Part shown: piece after piece, positions 47,628 to 58,871 of the stretch | Position numbering within the stretch: the first letter of the stretch is position 1 | Layout of the letters: each line of letters starts with the position of its first letter | Assembly (NCBI RefSeq): GCF_019038395.1 | Contig: NZ_JAGFXZ010000002.1 | Coordinates: 100,900 to 164,899 of the forward strand | Source of the DNA: Acinetobacter sp. BY419 | GTDB taxonomy: Bacteria; Pseudomonadota; Gammaproteobacteria; Pseudomonadales; Moraxellaceae | Reading direction: 5' to 3' | Length of the DNA: 64,000 nt | Program-made: the position numbers and the translations under genes | The notes under the pieces: generated by a model | Database searches by the model: none | What the model saw: only the letters and a program-made list of their open reading frames with translations | What the model was told of the DNA's origin: nothing

Positions 47628-47818
47628 TATCTCAATATTTTCCTCAATTGCGGGTCAACGTAATAAGAAATGCCTTATTTCATTTCAATACTCAGTTAAA
47701 TGCAGCTCAGGACCGTTTGATCATTAAAATTTCTGAATGAAAATACACATTTCAGTATGGGTTTCGGCTGATTTTTAGCTGAATAAACCGCTTTTTATAG
47801 AAGTTTCGCTAAATTTTA

Positions 47819-47847
47819 TTGCCAAAAATCTGATTTGTTTATATGAT
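47819..47847 (+). promoter_or_regulatory. Promoter of tRNA-Ser copy 2
   Basis: TTGCCA (47819-47824), 17-bp spacer, TATGAT (47842-47847), the same layout as for copy 1 with a few substitutions. Confidence 0.65.
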
Positions 47848-47856
47848 GGCGGCCAA

Positions 47857-47947
47857 GGAAGCGTGGCAGAGCGGTTTAATGCACCGGTCTTGAAAACCGA
47901 CGAGGGCTTATACCCCTCCGTGAGTTCGAATCTCACCGCTTCCGCCA
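47857..47947 (+). tRNA. tRNA-Ser (TGA), copy 2
   Basis: Identical 91-nt gene with its own promoter and terminator, about 270 nt downstream of copy 1. Confidence 0.96.
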
Positions 47948-47952
47948 AATTT

Positions 47953-47986
47953 TAAAAACCCCAGTCGAAAGATTGGGGTTTTTCTT
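47953..47986 (+). terminator. Terminator after tRNA-Ser copy 2
   Basis: AAAAACCCCAGTCGAAAGAT plus TGGGGTTTTTC: hairpin CCCCAGTC/GATTGGGG followed by T residues. Confidence 0.85.
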
Positions 47987-48126
47987 TTTAGGCAGCATTT
48001 ATTCAACAATTTATTCATCAATAACCAGCTCATAGCTCAAAGTTTGAAAAATGGACGCATGTGCCAAATATAGAGTCAGAGACATCAACGCGGTATCATA
48101 TGCCCAAGTATCATATGGATCTCATT

Positions 48127-49194
48127 ATGAAAATTGTCGCAGATGAAAATCTGGCATTTACCGATTATTTCTTTTCTGAATTTGGTGATATTCAACATCG
48201 TGCAGGCCGTACCTTAAGTGCAGAAGATGTGCAGGATGCAGATGCGTTATTGGTACGCTCAGTGACACAGGTCAATGAAGCACTGCTACAGAATAGTTCG
48301 ATCAAGTTTGTAGGTAGTGCCACTATTGGTACGGATCATTTGGATATTGCAGCATTGGAACATCATGGAATTCAGTGGAGCAATGCAGCGGGCTGTAATG
48401 CGCAAGCAGTGGCTGAATATGTGATTACCGCATTACTGCATGTACGTCCTGAGTTAGTGGAGGCCAATACAACATTTACGCTGGGTATTGTTGGTTTGGG
48501 TAATGTTGGAACCCGTCTGGCTTATATGGCGAAACTTTTGGGTTGGCGAGTGATTGGCTATGATCCTTTGGCTCAAAGAGAGCAGGTCGATCAAGTTGAA
48601 TTGAATGAGTTGTTACAGCAAGCGGATGCGATTTCGATTCATGTACCTTTAAGCAAAACAGGTGTATATCCGACGTATCATTTATTCAATGCTGCTGCGT
48701 TGGCACAAATGCAACCTGATGCGATTCTGATTAATTCAGCACGCGGCCCAGTGATTGAAGAAGCCGTGCTGATTCAGGATATCAAAGCTACGCAACGAAC
48801 CGTGATTTTAGATGTTTTTGAACACGAACCGGTAATTTCAGCAGAACTTCTGGATCTGCTGACCGTGGTGACTCCGCATATTGCCGGTTATAGCCTGGAA
48901 GGCAAGGCGCGTGGTACTCAGATGATCTATGAAGCCTTTTGTCAAACTTTTGGTTTTTCAGCCAATAAGCAGTTTGAAACCCAGCTACCTGTCTGCGAGC
49001 AGTTTTTCCAAAATCAGGATTTAAAAATGGTGCTACAGCAGCATTTAGCACAAATTTATAATATTGCCCGAGATGATCAAAATCTGCGTGATTGGGTCAA
49101 GGATGGTCAGGTAGATCAGCAAGCTTTTGATCACTTAAGAAAAACCTATCCGCTGCGTCGTGAGTGGGCTGCACATGGCGGACCAAAAGCATGA
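48127..49194 (+). CDS. pdxB: Erythronate-4-phosphate dehydrogenase
   Basis: Second enzyme of the DXP-dependent pyridoxal 5'-phosphate pathway; it oxidises 4-phosphoerythronate. The 355-residue protein starts MKIVADENLAFTDYFFSEFG, has the 2-hydroxyacid dehydrogenase NAD fold with LGIVGLGNVGTRLAYMAKLL (about 117-136), SARGPVIEEAVLIQ, the catalytic His/Glu region VFEHEPVISAELL and TPHIAGYSLEGKARGTQMIY, and the extra C-terminal PdxB dimerisation domain. ATG 48127 is preferred; the 22 upstream in-frame codons do not resemble the family. epmA follows with overlapping ATGA. Confidence 0.95.
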   Translation: MKIVADENLAFTDYFFSEFGDIQHRAGRTLSAEDVQDADALLVRSVTQVNEALLQNSSIKFVGSATIGTDHLDIAALEHHGIQWSNAAGCNAQAVAEYVITALLHVRPELVEANTTFTLGIVGLGNVGTRLAYMAKLLGWRVIGYDPLAQREQVDQVELNELLQQADAISIHVPLSKTGVYPTYHLFNAAALAQMQPDAILINSARGPVIEEAVLIQDIKATQRTVILDVFEHEPVISAELLDLLTVVTPHIAGYSLEGKARGTQMIYEAFCQTFGFSANKQFETQLPVCEQFFQNQDLKMVLQQHLAQIYNIARDDQNLRDWVKDGQVDQQAFDHLRKTYPLRREWAAHGGPKA

Positions 49195-50165
49195 CTATGA
49201 CTTATCAGCCGACTTGTGACATGAATGCCATGCGTGCACGAGCCACTTTATATGCGCAAATTCGTCAGTTTTTTGCCGAACGGGATGTATTAGAAGTCGA
49301 AACGCCGATTTTATCTCAAGCGGGTGTGACCGATGTGCATCTGGCCTCGGTACAGGCGCAGCGTCATGTACTGGGTAAAGCGCATACGCATTATTTGCAG
49401 ACCTCGCCTGAATTTGCCATGAAGCGCTTATTGGCCAGTGGCTCTGGACCCATTTATCAGATCTGTAAAGTCTTCCGTGATGATGAGCATGGGCGTAAGC
49501 ACAATAGTGAATTCACCATGCTGGAATGGTATCGTCCGGGCTTTAGCCTGAAAGATCTGATATTTGAAGTAGCCGATCTGCTTAATGTGACTCTTAAAGC
49601 GCGTTTTGGTGAAATTCGTCCAACCATTTTAAGCTATAAACATGCCTTTATGGATCGTCTGGATATCAACCCATTACAGGCTACCTTGCAGGAACTGAAA
49701 GACTGCTGTCGCCGTGTCGGTTTAAGTCTGAATTTGGGTGATGATCGTCTTGGCTATATCGACCTGTTATTTTCACATATGGTTGAGCCAAGTCTGGGTT
49801 TTGATACCGCAGTATTCCTGACCGATTTTCCGCCTGAAATGGCCTCACTGGCGAAAACCCGAATTGATGAAGATGGTGAACTGGTCGCTGCACGTTTCGA
49901 GTTGTATATCGAAGGTTTAGAATTGGCCAATGCCTATGATGAGCTGATTGATGCCGAAGTTTTGCGCTCACGCTTTGAGGCGGATAATGCAGAGCGGGCC
50001 AGACTTGGACTGCATGTCATGCCTGTCGATGAGTATTTACTGGCAGCTTTACCCAATATGCCGGAATGTGCAGGGATTGCTTTAGGGATTGACCGCTTAT
50101 TGATGATTGCAACCCAGCAGATGAAACTGGAGCAGGTGATTACTTTCCCGGCACCTATTTCCTGA
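49191..50165 (+). CDS. epmA: Elongation factor P lysine ligase (EpmA/GenX/PoxA)
   Basis: EpmA attaches (R)-beta-lysine to a lysine of EF-P, which helps ribosomes at polyproline stretches. The 324-residue protein is a truncated class II lysyl-tRNA synthetase core without the anticodon-binding domain: motif 2 region IYQICKVFRDDEHGRKHN, EFTMLEWYRPGF, and motif 3 ECAGIALGIDRLLMIATQQ. Its ATG overlaps the pdxB stop (ATGA at 49191-49194), implying translational coupling. EpmB is not in the window. Confidence 0.94.
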   Translation: MTMTYQPTCDMNAMRARATLYAQIRQFFAERDVLEVETPILSQAGVTDVHLASVQAQRHVLGKAHTHYLQTSPEFAMKRLLASGSGPIYQICKVFRDDEHGRKHNSEFTMLEWYRPGFSLKDLIFEVADLLNVTLKARFGEIRPTILSYKHAFMDRLDINPLQATLQELKDCCRRVGLSLNLGDDRLGYIDLLFSHMVEPSLGFDTAVFLTDFPPEMASLAKTRIDEDGELVAARFELYIEGLELANAYDELIDAEVLRSRFEADNAERARLGLHVMPVDEYLLAALPNMPECAGIALGIDRLLMIATQQMKLEQVITFPAPIS

Positions 50166-50238
50166 TAGAGATTTGAATTTTTCTTCATCTTTTCAGAGGA
50201 AATAGAGAGTTGAGTTTCTGCACAAGGCGATTAGGGCA

Positions 50239-50265
50239 ATAAAAAAGCACCCTCGGGTGCTTTGT
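50239..50265. terminator. Terminator between epmA and cca
   Basis: AAAAAAGCACC-CTCG-GGTGCTTT hairpin between the convergent genes. Confidence 0.8.
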
Positions 50266-50267
50266 CT

Positions 50268-51503
<1,236 letters not shown>

Positions 51504-51597
51504 GAAAAAACCTCTATTCTTAGAAGCATCATGCTACAGAATAGAGGTTTTCTCAAGTTAAGAAACGAGGCGGATGCGTCGTTATCTTGTCATTGGC

Positions 51598-53877
51598 TTA
51601 AAGAGCATCTTGTTCCGCTTGCTGGATTTCTGCCACAGTCAGCGCAGTCATATTGATCACACGACGCGTGGTCGCAGTCGGAGTCAAGATGTGCACAGGT
51701 CTCGCAGCACCCAAAAGAATTGGACCAATTGTCACGTTGTTGCCTGAAGTTGCCTTTAACAGGTTAAACGAGATATTGGCAGCATCAAGGTTGGGCATGA
51801 TTAGCAGGTTTGCAGAACCTTTGAAGCGTGAATTCGGAAATGCAAACTGACGAATATTCTCATCCAGTGCAGCATCACCATGCATTTCACCTTCAACTTC
51901 TAGCTCAGGCGCAATTTCAGACAGGATGTCATATACCTTACGCATTTTTTGCGCGCTGGCATCATGCTGGTCTGAACCGAAACTCGAGTGAGAAAGCAGA
52001 GCAATACGTGGTGTCATACCAAAACGGCGCACTTCTTCAGCCGCCAGAATGGTCATTTCAGCCAGCTGTTCAGCAGTTGGGTTGGTGTTGACATAGGTAT
52101 CTGCAATGAACAGGTTGCGATCTTCAAGCATCAAGGCATTCAAGGTAAAGAAAGTGTTATGACCTTCTTTCTTGCCAATGATGTTGCTGACAAAGTCCAG
52201 GTGAATGTCATAGCTTGAGTAAGTACCACACAGCATACCGTCTGCCATGCCATGTTTTACAAGCATCGCTGCGATCAGGGTAGAGCGGCGACGCGCTTCA
52301 CGCTGTGCATATTCAGGAGTAACACCCTTGCGCTGCATAATGTTGTAGTAATCGTCCGCAAACATTTCATAGTTCGGGTTCTTTTCCTGATCGACAATCG
52401 TGATGTTTACACCATCTTCAAGACGTAGACCCAATTTTTTGATATTGGCTTCAATTACTGCAGGACGACCTACCAGAATCGGGATTGCCAGACCGTCATC
52501 AACCGCAATTTGAACTGCGCGAAGTACACGCAGGTCTTCACCTTCCGCATAGGCAATACGTTTAGGATCAGATTTTGCCTGTTCAAAAATCGGTTTCATG
52601 ACGAATGCAGAGTTGTAGACAAACTCGGACAAACGTTGACGATAATGTGAGAAATCTTTGATTGGGCGCGTCGCGACACCAGAATCCATTGCAGCTTGTG
52701 CCACAGCAGGTGCAATTTCTAGAATCAAGCGTTGATCCAGTGGACCAGGAATCAGGTATTCGCGGCCAAATGAAGCTGATTTTTCGCCATAAGTCGACGC
52801 ATCTGCTTCAATGTGCGCCATACGTGCAATTGCATGGACACAGGCAATTTTCATGTCTTCGTTAATGGTGATTGCACCAACGTCCAGAGCACCACGGAAG
52901 ATGTAGGGGAAGCATAATGCGTTATTTACCTGGTTCGGATAGTCAGAACGGCCAGTCGCCATAATGACGTCATCACGAACTTCATGCGCATGTTCAGGCA
53001 GGATTTCTGGATCCGGGTTCGCCAAGGCAAAGATAATCGGATCTTTAGCCATCACCTTGACCATTTCTTTGGTCAGAATACCGGCAGCGGAAAGACCAAG
53101 GAACATGTCTGCACCTGCAATCACGTCACCAAGCTGAGAGGCTTGGATATCTTGCACATAGGCTTTCTTGGATTCATCCAGACCTTCACGTTGAGTGGTA
53201 AGCAGGCCACGTGAATCGGCAACGATGATGTTCTCTTTTTTAGCGCCCAAGGCACAAAGCAGATTTAAGCAAGATAGTGCTGCTGCACCGGCACCTGAAG
53301 CCACAATTTTGATTTCATCAATTTTTTTGCCGTTTAACTGCAATGCATTCAGTAGTGCAGCACCAACAATGATTGAAGTACCGTGCTGGTCGTCATGGAA
53401 TACCGGAATATTCATGCGTTCACGCAGTTTCTGTTCGATATAGAAACACTCTGGCGCCTTGATATCTTCAAGGTTAATTCCGCCGAAAGTCGGTTCTAAT
53501 GACGCAATAATATCAACAATTTTGTCTGGATCGTTTTCAGCGATTTCAATGTCGAATACATCAACGCCAGCGAATTTTTTAAAGAGTACGCCTTTACCTT
53601 CCATGACCGGTTTAGAGGCCAGAGGACCAATATTACCCAAGCCCAATACCGCAGTACCATTGGTGACTACAGCCACCAAGTTACCGCGTGCTGTATACAA
53701 TGCAGCAGTTGAGGGGTCGCGTTCAATCTCAAGACATGGTGCAGCTACGCCAGGCGAGTAAGCAAGGGCTAAGTCACGTTGGTTGACCAATTGTTTGCTT
53801 GGTGTAACGCTGATTTTCCCCGGAGTAGGAAATTCGTGATAGTAAAGGGCCTGTTGCTTTAAAGATTGTTCGTCCAT
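51598..53877 (-). CDS. maeB: NADP-dependent malic enzyme (MaeB type)
   Basis: Oxidatively decarboxylates malate to pyruvate, giving NADPH. From ATG 53877 the protein has 759 residues, the length of E. coli MaeB; GAGAG lies just before this start, and an upstream in-frame start would add 14 unrelated residues. The malic-enzyme half has [56 protein letters not shown] and the NADP fold [17 protein letters not shown]. The C-terminal half is a phosphotransacetylase-like regulatory domain (about 430-759) with [20 protein letters not shown]. Confidence 0.95.
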   Translation of the reverse strand: MDEQSLKQQALYYHEFPTPGKISVTPSKQLVNQRDLALAYSPGVAAPCLEIERDPSTAALYTARGNLVAVVTNGTAVLGLGNIGPLASKPVMEGKGVLFKKFAGVDVFDIEIAENDPDKIVDIIASLEPTFGGINLEDIKAPECFYIEQKLRERMNIPVFHDDQHGTSIIVGAALLNALQLNGKKIDEIKIVASGAGAAALSCLNLLCALGAKKENIIVADSRGLLTTQREGLDESKKAYVQDIQASQLGDVIAGADMFLGLSAAGILTKEMVKVMAKDPIIFALANPDPEILPEHAHEVRDDVIMATGRSDYPNQVNNALCFPYIFRGALDVGAITINEDMKIACVHAIARMAHIEADASTYGEKSASFGREYLIPGPLDQRLILEIAPAVAQAAMDSGVATRPIKDFSHYRQRLSEFVYNSAFVMKPIFEQAKSDPKRIAYAEGEDLRVLRAVQIAVDDGLAIPILVGRPAVIEANIKKLGLRLEDGVNITIVDQEKNPNYEMFADDYYNIMQRKGVTPEYAQREARRRSTLIAAMLVKHGMADGMLCGTYSSYDIHLDFVSNIIGKKEGHNTFFTLNALMLEDRNLFIADTYVNTNPTAEQLAEMTILAAEEVRRFGMTPRIALLSHSSFGSDQHDASAQKMRKVYDILSEIAPELEVEGEMHGDAALDENIRQFAFPNSRFKGSANLLIMPNLDAANISFNLLKATSGNNVTIGPILLGAARPVHILTPTATTRRVINMTALTVAEIQQAEQDAL

Positions 53878-54017
53878 CAGTCTCTCGATCGTTGTAAAGA
53901 TTACCCGGTCAGCGGGCAAAGAATTTATTTATGTTCCTGAATATACCATTTGTTAACCAGTTCGGACAGACAAAGACGGCCGTTTTCCCAATAAACTTAT
54001 TGTGGCCGAATATAGAC

Positions 54018-56903
54018 TTAGACGTGATATGTATAAGCCTGAACTGTTTTTTCTTGCACTAAATAGGCAGTTGCTTCCTGTTCAGGAAGTGGTTTAGAAA
54101 ATAAGTAACCTTGGGCGATATCACAGTCCAAATCACGTAAATATTCTAATTGGTCTTCGGTCTCGATACCTTCCGCAACCACCGTCATACCCATGGCTTT
54201 ACCCATGGCCACCATAGCACTGACAATCGCTTCCTGTTTGCTTTCCCCAATCTTGCAAACAAAACTACGATCAATTTTTAAGATATCAATTGGAAAATCA
54301 GCAAGATAGGATAGAGATGAATAGCCTGTACCAAAATCATCCAGAGCAATCAGGATATGTCGCTGTTTGATTTCGTTCAGCAGGTTTTTGACTGCTTCCG
54401 AATTTTCGATTAAAGAGGATTCCGTAATTTCCAGTTCCAGACTGGCGCCTGAAATCTGGTTGTCTGCGATCGCCTGATCCAGATCATCAAGCAATTGACC
54501 GCGACGTAATTGCTGCGCCACTACATTGACTGATACACAAATATGATTAAAGCCCAGATCATTCCATTGGCGAATCTGTTTAGCAGTCTGCTGGATGACC
54601 AGACGGCCAATATCTGAAATCAGGCTGGTCTGTTCGGCTAAAGGGATAAACAAGCCGGGTGCGATAATGCCCTTTTCTGGATGGTTCCAGCGAATTAGCG
54701 CTTCAAAGCCATAAATGGTTTGATCGCTGAAATTGATTTTTGGCTGATAATATACAATCAGTTCATTATTCTGGATGGCTTTACGCAAATCCCGTTCCAG
54801 GAAAATTCCTTCTTTCTGCAATGCGTCATTTTCAATCGAATAAAAATGAATGGTATTGCCACCCAGATTTTTGGCTTCGTTCAATGCCTGTTCGGCGCAG
54901 TTATTTAAATAATCCAGCTGACGGCCATGATCCGGATAAAATGCCACGCCCATGGACAGGGTAATCACATGATCCTGACCATAAATATTAAATGGTTTGC
55001 TAAAGGCCTGAGCAATGCGTTCACAATGGTGCTGAACTGAAGGGCGAATATGTGAAATTTCATAGAGAATCGCAAAATCATCGCCATTCAGATGCGCAAC
55101 AAACAGCGCTTCTGCATTTGTCATGCGCAGACGCTGCGCCACCTGACGTAAAAGCTCATCACCGCCATTATTAGACAGATACTCATTCAATGGCCGGAAG
55201 CGGTCGATGTTGAGCCGAATCACAGCCATTTCTTTGAGGGAGTCTTTTTGTGAAACCAGATATTGATGCAGCTGATAATTATAATAGAAGCGGTTTGGTA
55301 AGTCGGTCAGCGTGTCATAATTTTCCAGATAGGACAGGCGCTGTTCCTGTAATTTACGTTCAGTCAGATCCGATACAATGCCAATATAATGAGTAATCCG
55401 GCCTTCATCGTCAGTGACAGCATTAATATGCAGCCATAAGGTCGATTCTTTGCCAGACAGAAATTTTGCATACACCTCTCCATCATAAGAGCCAATCTTC
55501 TGGATCTGTTTGACAATGTTGGCCTGAAAAGTGCGTTGTTGGGATTTGTTTTTCACCACAATATCAAATAAGGATTTACCGATCATCTCGTGGCGCTCAA
55601 AACCACTCAGGTATTGGTAGTGAGGATTCACATCGATATAATCTAAATCAGGATTTAAAATGAAAATCCCTTCAGCGGCCTGTTCCAGTACACTGGCAAC
55701 CAGCTTTAAACGTTCTTGAGCCAGGCGTTCCTGCTGGATATCCCGACGGATGCCGACCATTCGCAAAGGTTTATTGTTGTCGGGATCACGACTGATGACA
55801 CGGCCAATATCATGTACCCAACTCCAGCCCCCTTCACTAAGCTTGATCCGGTAAGTGGCATCAAAGCGTTCAATCTGGCCACGCAGATGCTGTTTCATAC
55901 TCAGCTTAAAATAGTCCAGATCCTCTGGGTGAATCAGATGCTGTAATTGCAGATGATGATCTTTGGAATTGCGCAGAATCTTTTCATCTTTATGGTTGGT
56001 TAGCGTGATGCTGCGCGCTTGAATATTCCAGTCCCAGGGGCGAATACCGGCAATTTTATGTGCAAGTTCCAGGTCTTGCTGCTTATTCTGCAGGTCATGA
56101 TTGATCTGCTCAATATCATAAGTACGTTCCCTTACTTTTTGTTCCAGCAATTGATTGCTGAGCTGTAATTGCAGTTCGATGTCTTTGGATTTATTAACTT
56201 CAGTTTTGAGTTGTTGACAGAGTTCATCAGTCCAATGGATCTGCTGTTCTGCATTTTTCACCAGAATATCATTTTCTGCATACAGGCGTGAGGTGCGGCT
56301 GTGAATTCGGTAACTACTCATCGCACACAGCAAAATCACAATCATGGAAAAATTTAAAGCCAGCGCAAAGAAAGGATTAGAATGACCTACCTGATAAATT
56401 TGTGACAGTAAAAAGGGCAGTAAAGACGGTAAAAATGCCAGGCAGAAATAGCTGAGTTTTTGGGTTAGATAAGTTAAACCAAAGGCTTGACTCACAATCA
56501 GCAGCAAGGCTGACAAGGTCAGCGCTTCAATATCATCAAAGGCTGGGTTGGCTTGAGGCAAATAATAGTAAATGGTAAAAATACCTGCCGCAATGCTGAT
56601 GCCTACTGCAAGGCTTTGCACCTGTAACCAGCGGTGTGCACTCTTCTGGTTATATTGCCCAGGTTTAAAATACAGTGTACTTACTAGCCAGCACATGCTG
56701 ACAAGGAGCTCGGTCAGAATAAACCAAGTATTAAAATACGTATTAGAAGGGCTATATTGAATGTGATAAATACAAAAAATATAAAAGCAGACCACCATTA
56801 TACTGAGCAAAAAATAGCGACTATGGCGAAGCGTGTTCGCAATCTGAGCATCATGTAAATGCTGCTGAATATAATCGTCTGGATTATCAACCATATGATT
56901 CAA
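54018..56903 (-). CDS. Membrane PAS-GGDEF-EAL protein, probable cyclic-di-GMP phosphodiesterase
   Basis: A 961-residue sensor. The N-terminal region (about 25-210) has six to seven hydrophobic segments (YFLLSIMVVCFYIFCIYHI, ALTLSALLLIVSQAFGLTYL). A coiled coil (about 210-290) leads to two PAS domains (about 290-530; YIDVNPHYQYLSGF, YIGIVSDLTERKLQEQR), a GGDEF domain (about 535-690) and an EAL domain (about 700-945). The cyclase motif is degenerate, NGDDF near residue 604, while the EAL motif FEALIRW near 732 and DDFGTGYSSLSYLADFPIDI near 856 are intact. So breakdown of cyclic di-GMP is likely; what the sensor detects is not evident. Confidence 0.92.
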   Translation of the reverse strand: MNHMVDNPDDYIQQHLHDAQIANTLRHSRYFLLSIMVVCFYIFCIYHIQYSPSNTYFNTWFILTELLVSMCWLVSTLYFKPGQYNQKSAHRWLQVQSLAVGISIAAGIFTIYYYLPQANPAFDDIEALTLSALLLIVSQAFGLTYLTQKLSYFCLAFLPSLLPFLLSQIYQVGHSNPFFALALNFSMIVILLCAMSSYRIHSRTSRLYAENDILVKNAEQQIHWTDELCQQLKTEVNKSKDIELQLQLSNQLLEQKVRERTYDIEQINHDLQNKQQDLELAHKIAGIRPWDWNIQARSITLTNHKDEKILRNSKDHHLQLQHLIHPEDLDYFKLSMKQHLRGQIERFDATYRIKLSEGGWSWVHDIGRVISRDPDNNKPLRMVGIRRDIQQERLAQERLKLVASVLEQAAEGIFILNPDLDYIDVNPHYQYLSGFERHEMIGKSLFDIVVKNKSQQRTFQANIVKQIQKIGSYDGEVYAKFLSGKESTLWLHINAVTDDEGRITHYIGIVSDLTERKLQEQRLSYLENYDTLTDLPNRFYYNYQLHQYLVSQKDSLKEMAVIRLNIDRFRPLNEYLSNNGGDELLRQVAQRLRMTNAEALFVAHLNGDDFAILYEISHIRPSVQHHCERIAQAFSKPFNIYGQDHVITLSMGVAFYPDHGRQLDYLNNCAEQALNEAKNLGGNTIHFYSIENDALQKEGIFLERDLRKAIQNNELIVYYQPKINFSDQTIYGFEALIRWNHPEKGIIAPGLFIPLAEQTSLISDIGRLVIQQTAKQIRQWNDLGFNHICVSVNVVAQQLRRGQLLDDLDQAIADNQISGASLELEITESSLIENSEAVKNLLNEIKQRHILIALDDFGTGYSSLSYLADFPIDILKIDRSFVCKIGESKQEAIVSAMVAMGKAMGMTVVAEGIETEDQLEYLRDLDCDIAQGYLFSKPLPEQEATAYLVQEKTVQAYTYHV

Positions 56904-57070
56904 TGCCTGTATTCATCCTAAACGGTTTCGTCCTTGTGTATTGTTGTTATAGAACACCCAGGAAATGTGTGAAATCAATTAATAAGTAATTGTTATTCTT
57001 TAGTCGAGATTAGATGTCTTGAAAATAAAAATCAACAAAATTAAAGACAAATTTTTACCCATTCGATGAA

Positions 57071-57781
57071 CTAAAGCACATAATTTAAAATTGAGAGGGC
57101 AACGACAGGGGCAGTTTCGGTACGCAGTACACGCTCGCCTATACACCAGTTAAGAAAACCTTTCTGGTTTGCGGCGTTAATTTCTGCCTCACTCAGACCA
57201 CCTTCGGGGCCAATCAGCAGGGCAAGATCCAATGTAGCATCTGCCAGTACATCTGTTTCGTCTTTATTGGGTGCCAAAACCAGTTTGGCATGGGGTAGTT
57301 GGGTGTCCAGCCATTTTTCAAGTGATATGGGGGCTAAAATCTTGGGGATGATATTCAGCCCACACTGTTCACAAGCGGCAATGGCAATACCTTGCCAGTG
57401 ATCCAGTTTTTTCTGGTCACGATCATACTTTAAACGCATTTCGCAACGATCCGAAGTCAATAGCTGAATCTCGGATACTCCAAGTTCGACTGCCTTCTGA
57501 ATTGCATAATCCATACGGTCGCCTTTACTCATCACCTGACCGAGCAAAGCCTGAAACTTGGGTGTGCGATTGGCAGGATTAAATGCATTGACTGACACGG
57601 TGGCTGACTTTTTGCTCACCTCAGTTAAAGTCACCTCATATTCGCCACCCTGTCCATTGAACAGGGTTGCATGTTCACCGACTTGTGCGCGTAAAACTTT
57701 TACCCAATGATGAAATACAGTTTCCGTAAGCTCAAGGCTGACATCAACAGTTAAATCAGCATCTATATAAAAACGTGGCAT
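57071..57781 (-). CDS. rsmE: 16S rRNA (uracil-1498-N3)-methyltransferase
   Basis: RsmE methylates U1498 of 16S rRNA. The 236-residue SPOUT methyltransferase has an N-terminal PUA-like domain (FHHWVKVLRAQVGEHATLFN) and the knotted SAM domain with MSKGDRMDYAIQKAVELGVS, the LLIGPEGGLSEAEINAANQK loop and GERVLRTETAPVVALSILNY. Length is standard. It is 36 nt downstream of metF on the same strand and likely co-transcribed. Confidence 0.96.
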   Translation of the reverse strand: MPRFYIDADLTVDVSLELTETVFHHWVKVLRAQVGEHATLFNGQGGEYEVTLTEVSKKSATVSVNAFNPANRTPKFQALLGQVMSKGDRMDYAIQKAVELGVSEIQLLTSDRCEMRLKYDRDQKKLDHWQGIAIAACEQCGLNIIPKILAPISLEKWLDTQLPHAKLVLAPNKDETDVLADATLDLALLIGPEGGLSEAEINAANQKGFLNWCIGERVLRTETAPVVALSILNYVL

Positions 57782-57817
57782 TGACAGTTCTACTCAAAAA
57801 TCGGTAAAGGAAAGGGC

Positions 57818-58654
57818 TTAAGCTAAACCAAGATCGGTGACCAGTTGACGGGTAGGGTCAGTGGTATTCATGGTATAGAAATGCAAGCTTGGCGCACCAC
57901 CTGCAAGCAGACGCTCACAGAATTTAACTACGACTTCGTGGCCAAAAGCTTTAATGCTGGCAGTATCATCGCCATAAGTTGCCAGTTGCTTACGAATCCA
58001 GCGTGGGACTTCAGCACCCGTACCATCCGCAAAACGAATCAGGTTGCTGGCATTGGTGATTGGCATAATGCCTGGTGCCACAGGAATATCAATCCCTGCT
58101 TTTTGGATACGATCTACAAAGTAAAAGTAAGCATCTGGATTGAAGAAAAACTGGGTCAAAGCTGCATTGGCACCGGCCTGAACTTTTTCAACAAAGTGCT
58201 GAATATCTTGGTCAAAGCTTTCTGCTTGCGGATGCATTTCCGGATAAGCAGCTACTTCAATCTTGAAATGATCACCTGAATATTCACGGATAAAACGCAC
58301 CAAGTCAGTGGCATAAGGCAATTCACCAAGTCCAACCTGACCTGAAGGCAAGTCACCACGAAGTGCGACAATACGGTCAATGCCTTGAGATTTATACAGA
58401 TCAAGCAGTTCAGCAATACGCGCTTTGTCATCACCGATACAGGACAGGTGAGGCGCGACAGGTGCGCCTTTGCCATTAAAGTCATTGATGGTCGACAGGG
58501 TGCGTTCGCGAGTTGAACCGCCTGCACCATAGGTCACAGAGAAAAATTCTGGATTTAAGTGTTGTAGTTCTTGATGAACTACTTTGAGTTTTTCCGCACC
58601 TACATCAGTTTTGGTCGGGAAGAATTCAAATGAAATTGGGATGTGCTTAGACAT
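57818..58654 (-). CDS. metF: Methylenetetrahydrofolate reductase
   Basis: Reduces 5,10-methylene-THF to 5-methyl-THF, the methyl donor for methionine synthesis, with FAD and NADH. The 278-residue TIM-barrel protein begins ISFEFFPTKTDVGAEKL and has FFSVTYGAGGSTRERTLSTI, GIDRIVALRGDLPSG, AAYPEMHPQA and ALTQFFFNPDAYFYFVDRI. It lies downstream of ahcY on the same strand; the gap of 217 nt is filled by a MITE-like repeat with hairpins. Both enzymes serve the methionine cycle. Confidence 0.96.
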   Translation of the reverse strand: MSKHIPISFEFFPTKTDVGAEKLKVVHQELQHLNPEFFSVTYGAGGSTRERTLSTINDFNGKGAPVAPHLSCIGDDKARIAELLDLYKSQGIDRIVALRGDLPSGQVGLGELPYATDLVRFIREYSGDHFKIEVAAYPEMHPQAESFDQDIQHFVEKVQAGANAALTQFFFNPDAYFYFVDRIQKAGIDIPVAPGIMPITNASNLIRFADGTGAEVPRWIRKQLATYGDDTASIKAFGHEVVVKFCERLLAGGAPSLHFYTMNTTDPTRQLVTDLGLA

Positions 58655-58673
58655 GTTGAAATCCTTTTTTATA

Positions 58674-58871
58674 AATACTTTTTACCCTCTCCCTGACCTC
58701 TCCCAAAGGGAGAGGGGTATTCATTACTGAATGATTCAGGGTTTAAGCCGAACTTATGTTTTGGAAAACGATGAAGCAATTTATATAAGTTTGGGTGTTC
58801 ACCCTCTCTTGTGCTGAACTTCAAAGCAGTGCTTAAAGCACGCTCAGGAGAGGATTTAGGGGGGTGAAAAA
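58674..58871. repeat. MITE-like palindromic repeat between metF and ahcY
   Basis: About 200 nt filling the spacer. The ends are rough inverted repeats (TACTTTTTACCCTCTCCCTG on the left against GAGAGGATTTAGGGGGGTGA on the right). Inside are a perfect hairpin CCTCTCCC-AAA-GGGAGAGG (58697-58715) and a second CCTCTC (58803-58808)/GAGAGG (58848-58853) arm containing the palindrome GTGCTTAAAGCAC. There is no coding capacity. Identity as a mobile repeat is inferred from structure and needs a genome search. Confidence 0.5.
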
